DNA from: an uncultured Synergistaceae bacterium | GTDB taxonomy: Bacteria > Synergistota > Synergistia > Synergistales > Aminobacteriaceae | DNA length: 18,752 nucleotides | Assembly: GCA_937870605.1 (NCBI GenBank) | Contig: CALMZW010000280.1 | Location: forward strand, 1 to 18,752 | Direction of reading: 5' to 3' | Part shown: piece after piece, positions 8,108 to 15,519 of the stretch | Numbering within the stretch: the stretch's first letter is position 1 | Layout: every line of letters begins with the position of its first letter | Position numbers and translations under genes: made by a program | Notes under the pieces: model-generated | The model's database searches: none | Told to the model about the DNA's origin: nothing | What the model saw: the letters and a program-made list of their open reading frames with translations, nothing else

Positions 8108-8148
8108 CCGATCCCATACAGCCGCTTTTCGGCCGTTCATCTCCCGTA

Positions 8149-8177
8149 TTGCCGGGTCTGACTTTTCCGAATATCAT
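8149..8177 (+). promoter_or_regulatory. Sigma-70 type promoter of the serine hydrolase lipoprotein gene
   Basis: A -35 box TTGCCG (8149-8154, 4/6) and a -10 box TATCAT (8172-8177, 5/6) are separated by 17 bp. Transcription would begin near 8184, leaving a leader of about 36 nt before the ATG at 8220. Confidence 0.6.
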
Positions 8178-8219
8178 GAGTCGCGGGAGAAGATTTCATC
8201 CCGACGAGGAGTGATTCGA

Positions 8220-10337
8220 ATGAACCTGAAAGGGAACCTGTCGAAACGAATGGCCTTCATGCTGGTCCTTTCCGTTTTCTTTCTTGGCGCCGGGTGCAGC
8301 GGGCTCGGCGGAAACGCGACCTTCTCGATGCAGGAGGCCGCGTCGTATGCGAAGAAGCTGCTCGAAACGTATTCGTCGCCGTCCGTCTCGGTCGCGCTCG
8401 TCGAAAACGGGGTCGTGCAGTGGGCGCAGGCGTTCGGCGCGATCGACACAAAGACGGGACGGGCTCCGACGCCCGAGACGATGTTCGGCATCGGATCGAC
8501 GAGCAAGGTGATCGCGACGACAGCCGCGATGATCCTCGTCGACCGCGGGCTCGTCTCCCTCGACCTGCCCTTCGCGAACTACGCGAGCGGCTTTTCGATG
8601 CAGTCGCCCGAGGCCGCGGACATCACGGTGCGGATGTTGCTGAACCATTCGTCGGGCTTCCCCGGAACCGAATACCGGGGCTCCGTCCTGACGGCGCGCA
8701 ATCCCGGATACGTCGACGGCGTCCTCGAGACGCTCGCGGGGAGTCATCTCAAGCACGCGCCCGGCGACATGAACATATATTGCAACGACGGCTTCACGCT
8801 CGTCGAAAGACTGGTGTCCGCCGTAACGGGGACGGACTACGCGACGTTCGTCCGCGACGAGATCTTCGCGCCGCTCGGAATGACGCACAGCCGCTACCCG
8901 ACCGGGCCCTTCCCGGACGGGAGCTACGCGCCGGAATTCAACGCCGACGGGTCGCCGATGCCGCAGGAGTACAACAACACCTTCGCGAGCGGCGGGCTCT
9001 ATTCGACCCCGTCGGACCTCTGCCGGCTGCTCGCGATGTTCGCGAACGGCGGCGAACTGGGCGGAGTCCGGGTCCTTTCGGAAGCGTCCGTCCGGGCGAT
9101 GGGCGTCGACCAGACCATCGGTAAATTCAAGATGGGCGTCACGAAGGGCGCCCGGTACGGACTCGGATGGGACACGATCGTCCAGCCCGGCGTCGAACTC
9201 GCGGGGCGGACGGCGTGGTCGAAAAACGGAGAGACGGGCGTCTACGGCTCGTGCGTCATCGTGATTCCGGACCTCAAACTCGGCGTCGCCGTCATGGGCG
9301 TCTCGGGGATCAAGTCCAACCAGGCGACGGCGCTCGCGGAGCGAGTGATTCTCGCGGCGCTCGTCGAACGCGGCCTTCTCGCGTCGATGCCCGACGTGTT
9401 GCCGGAGACGCCGAAGGAGCGGGCGCAGGCCCCGGACCTTTCGGAATACCTCCCGGGCTTCTACGCCTCGACCGGAGGGCTCCTGCGCATGGAGCAGGAC
9501 GCCCGGGGGAATCTCTCGATCTTCCAGCGGTCCGGAGGGGACTGGACGCCCTACCTCGAAGGGCTTCCGCACCGGGCGAACGGGTATTTCTCGTCCGACG
9601 ACGATCCGAACACGGAGTTCTCGTTCGCCGAAGGGCGCGGAATGCAGTACGCGATGAACCGGGGCGCGAGCGTCTCGCGCCTCTACCAGGACGAAACGCC
9701 GATGGTCCAGAAAATCGGGCCCGGGACGTCCCTGAGCGCGGCGTGGACGAATCGCCTGTCGCGGACCTGGCTCCTCGTCAACATGCCCCGCACCTTCTAC
9801 ACGCTGGACGCGACCTGGTACCCCTGCCTCGCGCTCGAGGCGCTTCCGGAGCTTCCGGGGCTGATCTTCGCGAAACCGCAATCGAAGGAAACGTACTACC
9901 TCGTCCGGCCGGAGAGCGACACGTTCGCCGCGATGGGAATCACGATCCCGGCGGGGGGCGGGCGCGACCAGAACGAACTCGTCGTCCTGGACGTCGGCGG
10001 CGAGGAGTGGATGCGCTTCGGGAGCTACCGCTTCCGGCCGCTCGAAACCGTCCCGGTTCTCTCGGCCGACGTCGCGCGCGACATCGGAATCGGGGCCGAG
10101 GGCGACGGCGAATGGCTCCGGCTCGACCCGGACGTTTCAGGCGCGACGCTGACGGTCGCGCCTGACGGGGATTCGTTCCGCTGGATGCTCTTCGACGCCT
10201 CGTTCGTCTGCGTCGCGGACAGCCTGGCGCGGGGAAAAGCTCCGCTGCCCGGCGCGCCGCAGGGGGGATACCTCTGCCTGATGGGCGACGCGGGGGCGCG
10301 CTTTACGGTGACGCTCGCGACGGCGGAAAACGAGTGA
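8220..10337 (+). CDS. Lipoprotein serine hydrolase of the beta-lactamase/penicillin-binding (class C-like) family with long C-terminal extension
   Basis: The catalytic domain (about residues 33-400) belongs to the serine beta-lactamase-like family (PF00144), which includes DD-peptidases, esterases and class C beta-lactamases. Active-site motifs are S93-T-S-K96 (nucleophile and base), Y187-C-N189 and K335-N-G337. The N-terminus is a lipoprotein signal with Cys26 in LGAGC followed by Ser27, suggesting an envelope location, probably the outer membrane if the Lol +2 rule applies; the lipobox has Gly rather than Leu at -3, so it is slightly atypical. Residues about 400-705 form an unassigned beta-rich extension. 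ATG 8220 has GAGGAG (8206-8211) eight bases upstream. Its own promoter and flanking terminator mark it as monocistronic. It ends 12 bp from a convergent gene, with no clear terminator between. Peptidase or esterase activity is more likely than drug resistance, but the substrate is unknown. Confidence 0.88.
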   Translation: MNLKGNLSKRMAFMLVLSVFFLGAGCSGLGGNATFSMQEAASYAKKLLETYSSPSVSVALVENGVVQWAQAFGAIDTKTGRAPTPETMFGIGSTSKVIATTAAMILVDRGLVSLDLPFANYASGFSMQSPEAADITVRMLLNHSSGFPGTEYRGSVLTARNPGYVDGVLETLAGSHLKHAPGDMNIYCNDGFTLVERLVSAVTGTDYATFVRDEIFAPLGMTHSRYPTGPFPDGSYAPEFNADGSPMPQEYNNTFASGGLYSTPSDLCRLLAMFANGGELGGVRVLSEASVRAMGVDQTIGKFKMGVTKGARYGLGWDTIVQPGVELAGRTAWSKNGETGVYGSCVIVIPDLKLGVAVMGVSGIKSNQATALAERVILAALVERGLLASMPDVLPETPKERAQAPDLSEYLPGFYASTGGLLRMEQDARGNLSIFQRSGGDWTPYLEGLPHRANGYFSSDDDPNTEFSFAEGRGMQYAMNRGASVSRLYQDETPMVQKIGPGTSLSAAWTNRLSRTWLLVNMPRTFYTLDATWYPCLALEALPELPGLIFAKPQSKETYYLVRPESDTFAAMGITIPAGGGRDQNELVVLDVGGEEWMRFGSYRFRPLETVPVLSADVARDIGIGAEGDGEWLRLDPDVSGATLTVAPDGDSFRWMLFDASFVCVADSLARGKAPLPGAPQGGYLCLMGDAGARFTVTLATAENE

Positions 10338-10349
10338 GCGACTCTCCGG

Positions 10350-11672
10350 TCAATCCGGCGACGTGAGAAGGAAGCGCCAGGCGGGGAGGACCTCGATCCG
10401 TTTCCCATCGGCGTCGATACGGTCCTCCTCGTCTCGCGTCACGATGGTTCCGGCGGCCTCCTTCATCTCGTCCATCGCTTCGAGGAGCGCCGATACTTCG
10501 CGTTTCCGGGTTCTGGGGTCCGCCAGGGACTCGCAGACCTGGACGAGTCGCCACCCCGTCCGATCGCCCGTTTCCGGAGAGATGGAGGGAACGATGAAAT
10601 CCACTTCGCGTCCGGAATTCGTCCTGTAGTAGCGCACGTCCGGATGAAGGCGCCTGAGCGCCGTGAAGATCATGTTCTCCAGAATATGTCCGTCGTTGAT
10701 GAGGATTCCCGAGGTGACGGAGCGGATCATCGCGTGGTCGACGCAATACGCCTTCTTCGGGTTTGCGTTCGCCCGTGCGAGCGAAGCATCGAAAATTTTC
10801 ACCGTGAACAGGAAATACGCGTCCTCGAACCACTCGAGGTACTCCGCAACCGATGTCTTGCTCGCCTTGTGCGCGAGCGACTGGAGGTATCCGTGCAGAC
10901 TGTTGATTGAGTACGGAGAGCCGATGCTTTCCATAAGCCGGTGCGCCAGATCCGATATGGCTCTGGGGTGGGGCGCATCGTAGCGTTCGATAAGATCCCG
11001 GAACAGGACCGTGTTGAAGTATTCCTGGTGGATTTTGACGCGCATCGTTCTGTCCGCTCCCGCGACTTCGGGGAACCCTCCGGCGTCCCTGAAGTCGTTG
11101 AACGTCTTTTCCACAAGCAATCGTCGCTGCGACGTGAGGGGGCCGTTCCACTCGACGCCCTTGAAATCCAGAAACTCACGGAAGGAAAACGGGAACATCT
11201 CCCACGAAAGCGCCCGTCCCCGCATCTGGGTCGCGATCTCCCGCGAGAGCATCCGCGATGACGAACCCGTCAGGTAGACGTCGCAGTTTTCCGTTCGCAT
11301 CAGGCGGTCGACGAAGGCTTCCCATTCCGACGCCATCTGGATCTCGTCGAAGAAACAATACACTGTCTCCGAGTTCTTCTTCTCCGGATAGATCGAGTAA
11401 TAGGCGTCCATTATTCTGCCGAGACCTCCGGAACGAAGATCCCGGAGACGGTCGTCGAAAAAGTTGATATGCAGGATGTTCTGACGTGACACGCCGGAGT
11501 CGGTCAACCGTCGCATGATCTGGAACATGAAGGTCGATTTCCCGCTCCGCCGAACGCCGATGCAGACGGCAGCCTTGCCGCGGAGCGTCTCGATCCGGAC
11601 GCGCCGTGGAACGCCCGTCTCGGGCCGGCTTTCCTGAAAGTCCAGAATGATGGTTCGGATCGTGTCGAGCAT
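10350..11672 (-). CDS. AAA_14/DUF4143-type P-loop ATPase
   Basis: The 440-residue protein has the layout of the widespread prokaryotic AAA_14 plus DUF4143 ATPases. It shows Walker A GVRRSGKS (39-46), Walker B CFFDEIQ with D109-E110, a sensor-like LTGSSS (134-139), then the MFPFSFREFL segment typical of the family. The C-terminal DUF4143 part contains YYRTNSGREVDFIV and LVQVCESL, a pattern reminiscent of a PD-(D/E)xK nuclease fold, though whether it cuts DNA is unknown. The function of this family is undefined. The ATG is preceded by GGAGG six bases upstream. Codon use is visibly less GC-biased than in its neighbours, and the gene stands alone on the minus strand with its own palindrome-rich promoter, suggesting horizontal acquisition. 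It is full length with no frameshift. Confidence 0.9.
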   Translation of the reverse strand: MLDTIRTIILDFQESRPETGVPRRVRIETLRGKAAVCIGVRRSGKSTFMFQIMRRLTDSGVSRQNILHINFFDDRLRDLRSGGLGRIMDAYYSIYPEKKNSETVYCFFDEIQMASEWEAFVDRLMRTENCDVYLTGSSSRMLSREIATQMRGRALSWEMFPFSFREFLDFKGVEWNGPLTSQRRLLVEKTFNDFRDAGGFPEVAGADRTMRVKIHQEYFNTVLFRDLIERYDAPHPRAISDLAHRLMESIGSPYSINSLHGYLQSLAHKASKTSVAEYLEWFEDAYFLFTVKIFDASLARANANPKKAYCVDHAMIRSVTSGILINDGHILENMIFTALRRLHPDVRYYRTNSGREVDFIVPSISPETGDRTGWRLVQVCESLADPRTRKREVSALLEAMDEMKEAAGTIVTRDEEDRIDADGKRIEVLPAWRFLLTSPD

Positions 11673-11688
11673 CGAAATCCTCCAAATC

Positions 11689-11704
11689 GGTAAAAATTTT
11701 TACC
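11689..11704. promoter_or_regulatory. Operator-like palindrome in the leader of the ATPase gene
   Basis: GGTAAAAATTTTTACC is a perfect 16-bp palindrome in the 5' leader of the minus-strand ATPase gene, just upstream of its ribosome site. The longer 14-mer AATCGGTAAAAATT (11685-11698) recurs exactly 32 bp away in the second site. Confidence 0.6.
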
Positions 11705-11716
11705 AGTTTTGCCTGT

Positions 11717-11740
11717 AATCGGTAAAAATTATTACCGATT
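11717..11740. promoter_or_regulatory. Second operator-like palindrome, over the ATPase -10 box
   Basis: The arms AATCGGTAA (11717-11725) and TTACCGATT (11732-11740) are perfect, and the 24-bp whole has only one mismatched pair. It overlaps the predicted -10 box of the minus-strand gene. Three helical turns separate it from the first site, as expected for cooperative binding by one regulator. The regulator is not identified. Confidence 0.62.
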
Positions 11741-11757
11741 TCGGCTCTCTCTGTCAA
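11728..11757 (-). promoter_or_regulatory. Sigma-70 type promoter of the ATPase gene
   Basis: On the minus strand, TTGACA (positions 11757-11752) and AATAAT (11733-11728, 5/6) are separated by 18 bp. The start would be near 11721, giving a leader of about 49 nt that contains the first palindrome and GGAGG. Confidence 0.65.
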
Positions 11758-11780
11758 GAAACGTCGCCGCTTTCGGCCCC

Positions 11781-11809
11781 TTGCGTTTTGAAACTACCAG
11801 TAGTATAAC
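11781..11809 (+). promoter_or_regulatory. Promoter of the XRE regulator/vWA operon
   Basis: A weak -35 TTGCGT (11781-11786) and a -10 TATAAC (11804-11809, 5/6) are separated by 17 bp. The -10 box lies at the centre of the inverted repeat 11791-11821, so occupancy of that site would block RNA polymerase. The start would be near 11816. Confidence 0.55.
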
Positions 11810-11821
11810 TACTGGTAGTTT
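11791..11821. promoter_or_regulatory. Double-palindrome operator ahead of the XRE regulator
   Basis: AAACTACCAGTAGT (11791-11804) and ACTACTGGTAGTTT (11808-11821) are perfect 14-bp inverted arms around ATA. Each arm is itself a palindrome of form ACTAC-NN-GTAGT, so the site reads as two adjacent dimer-binding sites. This is the arrangement expected for a self-repressing XRE-type protein, and one is encoded 33 bp downstream. Binding by that protein is inferred. Confidence 0.72.
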
Positions 11822-11853
11822 TGAATGATGCCGTGACGAAAGGGGGGAGGATC

Positions 11854-12213
11854 GTGACGGACCGGGTTCAGGAGCTTTTCGGCGCGGAGGACGTGAAGGC
11901 GTTGCGCCTGCGCCTCGGCTGCACGCAGGAGGAGTTCGCGAAGATCGTCGGCGTGACCGTCGCGGCGCTGAGCCGCTGGGAGACGGGGCGGGCCGCGCCT
12001 CGCGGACGCAACGGCGCGCTGTTCGCCTTTCTGCGGGACCGGATGGACGCGGGCGCGGAGCCGGAGACATTGAAGCGCCTGCTGCTCATCGGAGGGGCGC
12101 TCGCGACCGGCGGCGATCCGCCCGTCGTCCTGATGATGACGGGGCGGCTGACGGAAGAGGATCTGATGCGGGAACTCACGAATCTGTTCGCGAAAGAGGG
12201 GACGAAACGATGA
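11854..12213 (+). CDS. Small XRE-family helix-turn-helix transcriptional regulator
   Basis: This 119-residue protein has a clear lambda-repressor-like helix-turn-helix at about residues 13-47 (TQEEFAKIVGVTVAALSRWETG, in which Q25 and the S40-R41-W42-E43 stretch are typical). The rest is a short helical tail without a recognised sensor domain. GTG 11854 is chosen because the purine tract GGGGGGAGG (11842-11850) lies directly before it; an in-frame TTG at 11821 lies only a few bases after the predicted transcription start and has no ribosome site. The stop overlaps the next gene's ATG in ATGA (12210-12213), indicating translational coupling. It probably represses its own operon through the 11791-11821 site. 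The single-domain size also resembles antitoxins of the HigA/MqsA type, but the partner is not toxin-like in size. Confidence 0.85.
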   Translation: MTDRVQELFGAEDVKALRLRLGCTQEEFAKIVGVTVAALSRWETGRAAPRGRNGALFAFLRDRMDAGAEPETLKRLLLIGGALATGGDPPVVLMMTGRLTEEDLMRELTNLFAKEGTKR

Positions 12214-14813
12214 CGGTATTGTCGGCGCAGCGTTTTGACAATTCAAGGGACGGCGGATGTTCCACGCTGGAAGTCCGGGAAACGTCGCGAAAGGGGCGGA
12301 AGACGCCCGAAGCCCGTCCGGTTCCGCTGAAGGAAACGTCCGTGACGGGGAGCGTCCAGGGACCGCTTGCGTCGCTCGTCCTGAACCAGCTCTTCGACTG
12401 CTCTTTTCTGAAAGAGGGGACGGCCGCCGAGGCGGTCTACCGCTTCCCGCTGCCCGGCGACGCGATTCTTCGCGGCGTGACCGTGAGCTTCGGAATCGTC
12501 CGGATCGCGACGCGCCTGACCGAACGGGAGGAGGCGCAGGCGGAATACGACGAAGCGGTCGAAAGGGGACATCAGGCCGCGCTTGTCACGCGCGAGAGCG
12601 ACGACGCCTTCACGCTCCGGATCGCGGGCCTCACGAAAGACGAGCCCGTCCGCGTCGAAACGGCCTTCCTTCTGTGGCTCAGGCCCACGGCCGCCGGGTT
12701 TGCGCTGCGGCTGCCGCTGACGCTCGCGCCCCGCTACGTGCGCGACGACGAAGCGACAACGCCGCGTTCGCACGCGCAACCGCTCGAGTCCCGGTGGGAC
12801 CCCCGGCATCGCGTGCGCCTGTCGTTGCTCTGCCGGGGCGTCGTGGGCGCGGAGTGCCCGACGAACGCGATCCGAACGGCCGACGAAGCCGGGGCGCTCC
12901 GCGTGACCTTCGCGGAGGATGCGGTCTGGCCGGACCAGGACCTCGTCCTGGAGCTTCGTTCGGCGCCGCGCGATGCGGACGGGCCCGTACGGCTCGACGT
13001 CTTCGCGGCCGAAGACGCCGCCTGCGACGGTGGGACATTCCTCGCGCTCGCGGGCGCGCCGGACGCACCGGAAGCGGCGGGCGCGCCGCGGGAGCTGCTG
13101 CTTCTCGTGGATCACTCGGGTTCGATGGAGGGCCCCAAGTGGGAGGCGGCGGACTGGGCCGTGAAGATCCTGCTCTCGCGTCTCGGCGACGACGATGCGT
13201 TCAACCTGGGCTTCTTCCACGACACGTGCCGGTGGATGGCGCGCACGCCCGTGAAGGCGACGGAGAAGAACCGGCAGCGGGGCGAACGGTTCATCGCCGA
13301 AAGCACGGACTCCGGCGGCACGGAACTCGGAATCGCGCTCGAACAGGCCCTCGCGCAGACTCGCGGCGAGGGGCGCGTCGCGCGGCACGTCGTCGTCCTC
13401 ACGGACGCGCAGGTCAGCGACCACGACCGGATCGCCGCGCTGCTCGAACGGGAATCCGCGCGCGGAGATTTCCGGCGCGTCAGCGTCGTCTGCATCGACG
13501 CCGCGCCCAACGAACCGCTCGCGTCGGCGATGGCGGAAACCGGGCGCGGCATCGCGTGCTTCCTGACGTCGAACCCCGACGAAATCGACATCGCGACGGC
13601 GCTCGACGACCTCTTCCTCGAGTTTTCGCGGCCGCTCGCGCTCGGGCTCCGGCTCGAATCGGACACGCCTCTTGCGGAGGCGACAGGAAAATACGCAGGC
13701 TCAGGCGGCGCGCTCGACCTCGGCGACCTCGCGGCCGGACGTCCCCGGTGGATCTGCGGCAGTTTCCGGCGCAACGGCGCCGTCGGCCCCGTCGCGTTCC
13801 GTCTGAAGGACGACGCGGGCGCGACGCTCGCCTCGGCGTCCGTCGATCCGGAAACATCCGCCTCGGCGTCGGTCGATCCGGAAACGTCCGGCGGAGCGTG
13901 GGCCGGCGCGGTCCGGGGGCTGTACGGCGCGCTGCGCGTTCGGCGGCTCGAATCGCTCGTCGCCGCCCCGCGACTCCGCAACATCCCGGAGATCCTCGGG
14001 CGCATGGGACTCGCGTCGAAGGTCCGCGAAACGCTCTATCCGGAGAACGAACGGCTCGCGACGGCCGACATCGCGGAGCTTCTGGTCCGCGAATCGCTCG
14101 CGGCCGGAATCCCGTGCTCGAAGACGGCTTTCGTCGCCGTGCGCGAGGAGGCCGGGGTGAAGGTCTCGGAGCGCCTCGTCGTTCCGAACGCATTGCCGCG
14201 CGGCTGGGACGCGGGCTTCGCGGCCCCCATGCCGTGCGCGATGGCGCCGGTCTGTGAGTGCGAAGAAAGCATGATGCCGGACGGCTTCGCCGGTGCGGCG
14301 CCCGAGCCGCAGGCCCAAGCTCCGGTTATGCGGATGATGTCGGTTTCCGCGCCGGGCGGGAGCCGGAGCGTTTCGGGGATTCTCAAGAACATGGGGCTTC
14401 TTCGCGGGAAAAAGCCGCAGGCGATGTCCGCCGGAAGCGGTTTCGCGGCGGTGCAGTCCGCGGCGCCCGCGGAGTCCGCGGAGCGCCTGCTGTACGACGG
14501 CCCCGTCGCGCCCGGAGGAGCGGGCGCAGCGCTGTTCGACGGCGTCGCGGGCGAGGGGCTCCTCTCAGGACTCGGGTTTCTGCGCGCGCTCGTCGTCGAG
14601 GCGACGTTCGCAGACGGGGCCGACGCTGGAGAGGCGGAACTCCGGATCCTCATGAACGGCGTCGCCGCGGCGAAGGTCCGCCTTGCCGACCTTTTGCGCC
14701 TCGGCGGGCGGCGGCCGCTCAACATTCGTCTGCGCGACGGGGATCGCGTCTCGATCGAACTATCGGGCGCGGATCCTGACGGGATCGCGCGGCTTCGCGT
14801 CTCGGCCGGATAG
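12210..14813 (+). CDS. VIT and von Willebrand factor type A domain protein
   Basis: The 867-residue protein begins with a VIT domain (about 35-165), seen in the partly conserved VYRFPLPGDAILRG and EREEAQAEYDEAVERG. A vWA domain follows (about 295-460) with an intact metal-ion-dependent adhesion site: D301-H-S303-G-S305, T371 and D399. vWA domains with this site bind protein partners through a divalent metal. No signal peptide or membrane helix is seen, so it is probably cytoplasmic, unlike many VIT/vWA proteins. The middle holds a tandem ASASVDPETS repeat (541-560), then a helical part, a Met/Pro/Ala-rich linker (about 670-730) and a beta-rich C-terminal domain of about 100 residues. The start overlaps the stop of the XRE gene. 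Function is unknown; a scaffold or chaperone-like role controlled by the XRE protein is possible. Confidence 0.88.
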   Translation: MTVLSAQRFDNSRDGGCSTLEVRETSRKGRKTPEARPVPLKETSVTGSVQGPLASLVLNQLFDCSFLKEGTAAEAVYRFPLPGDAILRGVTVSFGIVRIATRLTEREEAQAEYDEAVERGHQAALVTRESDDAFTLRIAGLTKDEPVRVETAFLLWLRPTAAGFALRLPLTLAPRYVRDDEATTPRSHAQPLESRWDPRHRVRLSLLCRGVVGAECPTNAIRTADEAGALRVTFAEDAVWPDQDLVLELRSAPRDADGPVRLDVFAAEDAACDGGTFLALAGAPDAPEAAGAPRELLLLVDHSGSMEGPKWEAADWAVKILLSRLGDDDAFNLGFFHDTCRWMARTPVKATEKNRQRGERFIAESTDSGGTELGIALEQALAQTRGEGRVARHVVVLTDAQVSDHDRIAALLERESARGDFRRVSVVCIDAAPNEPLASAMAETGRGIACFLTSNPDEIDIATALDDLFLEFSRPLALGLRLESDTPLAEATGKYAGSGGALDLGDLAAGRPRWICGSFRRNGAVGPVAFRLKDDAGATLASASVDPETSASASVDPETSGGAWAGAVRGLYGALRVRRLESLVAAPRLRNIPEILGRMGLASKVRETLYPENERLATADIAELLVRESLAAGIPCSKTAFVAVREEAGVKVSERLVVPNALPRGWDAGFAAPMPCAMAPVCECEESMMPDGFAGAAPEPQAQAPVMRMMSVSAPGGSRSVSGILKNMGLLRGKKPQAMSAGSGFAAVQSAAPAESAERLLYDGPVAPGGAGAALFDGVAGEGLLSGLGFLRALVVEATFADGADAGEAELRILMNGVAAAKVRLADLLRLGGRRPLNIRLRDGDRVSIELSGADPDGIARLRVSAG
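13830..13889 (+). repeat. In-frame 30-bp tandem duplication inside the vWA gene
   Basis: Two adjacent 30-bp units (13830-13859 and 13860-13889) each encode ASASVDPETS. They differ at only two bases, TCC/TCG and ACA/ACG, both silent. The repeat lies in a loop-like segment after the vWA domain. Confidence 0.9.
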
Positions 14814-14830
14814 AGACGGAAAGCACACGA

Positions 14831-14870
14831 AAAAGACGCCCCGGACCGCAGCCCGGAGGCGTCTTTTTCT
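14831..14870 (+). terminator. Rho-independent terminator of the XRE/vWA operon
   Basis: AAAAGACGCC (14831-14840) pairs with GGCGTCTTTT (14858-14867), with an inner CCGG/CCGG extension and one bulged A. The descending arm runs into CTTTTTCTTT. It lies 18 bp after the vWA stop. Confidence 0.93.
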
Positions 14871-14899
14871 TTGTGCGCCCGGCGTTTTCGGACTATACT
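14871..14899 (+). promoter_or_regulatory. Promoter of the DUF1232 gene
   Basis: TTGTGC (14871-14876) and TATACT (14894-14899, 5/6) are separated by 17 bp and directly abut the preceding terminator. Transcription would begin near 14906, which favours the start at 14948 over the ATG at 14912. Confidence 0.6.
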
Positions 14900-14947
14900 G
14901 TCAGGAAATAGATGCGAGAATCGAAATTGTCGAAAGGAGTTCGGAAC

Positions 14948-15346
14948 GTGGACGAAGAACGCGAAGTGCTCGATCCCGAAGTCGTCGACGACGGCGACGG
15001 ACCCCGAAGCGGGTACGAAAAATACGGCCGCCATTTCAGCGAGGGCGGCTTCTGGGCGAAAACGGCGAAAGTCGCGCTCCGGGCGGGAGCGGGGCTCGTC
15101 GAAAAGGCGCTGGTCCTCTACTACGTCATGCGCGACGGGGCGACGCCGCTCTGGGCGAAGGCCGCGATCACGGGCGTCCTCGGCTATTTCATCCTGCCCA
15201 TCGACCTGATCCCGGACTTCATCCCCGTCGCGGGCTTCACGGACGACCTCGGCGCGATCGGCGCCGCGATGCTCATCGTCGCCGCGTATGTCCGGGACGA
15301 CCACAGGGACCGCGCACGCGCGAAAATGAAGGACTGGTTCCGCTAA
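14948..15346 (+). CDS. DUF1232 (YkvA-like) small membrane protein
   Basis: From GTG 14948 the product has 132 residues. The DUF1232 core is GYFILPIDLIPDFIPVAGFTDD (79-100), with the family's hallmark PIDLIPDFIP and following Asp pair, and hydrophobic segments on either side (about 72-84 and 101-114). The N-terminal 35 residues are acidic and probably disordered, and the tail is basic. The family is widespread and of unknown function, usually regarded as membrane-associated. GTG 14948 has AAAGGAG (14933-14939) eight bases upstream. An in-frame ATG at 14912 would add 12 residues but would leave a leader of only about 6 nt. Flanking terminator and promoter mark it as a separate unit; no terminator was recognised after it. 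Confidence 0.86.
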   Translation: MDEEREVLDPEVVDDGDGPRSGYEKYGRHFSEGGFWAKTAKVALRAGAGLVEKALVLYYVMRDGATPLWAKAAITGVLGYFILPIDLIPDFIPVAGFTDDLGAIGAAMLIVAAYVRDDHRDRARAKMKDWFR

Positions 15347-15519
15347 AGGCCGAAAGCGCTGTCGCCTGCGAGAATCCGGGGAACGCGCCGGCGGCGGAAA
15401 GAACAATGCGGCCCGGGTTTCCGGACACGGGGAGAATGGTTTCCGTTCGGAATCGTGATACGATATCTCTCTGTTGAAAAGTCAGGTCACATCACAATAC
15501 CGGGAAAGGACGTGTTGTC

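Noticed and set aside
8220..9400. Antibiotic-resistance beta-lactamase
   Set aside because: The fold and motifs are shared by many esterases and peptidases. The lipoprotein anchor and long extension do not fit a typical class C resistance enzyme.
8196..9881. Long minus-strand open frame opposite the lipoprotein
   Set aside because: It has no recognisable motifs, and the plus strand has promoter, ribosome site, signal peptide and catalytic motifs.
11854..14813. Toxin-antitoxin pair
   Set aside because: The XRE protein and its operator look antitoxin-like, but the partner is an 867-residue VIT/vWA protein with no toxin fold or nuclease motif.
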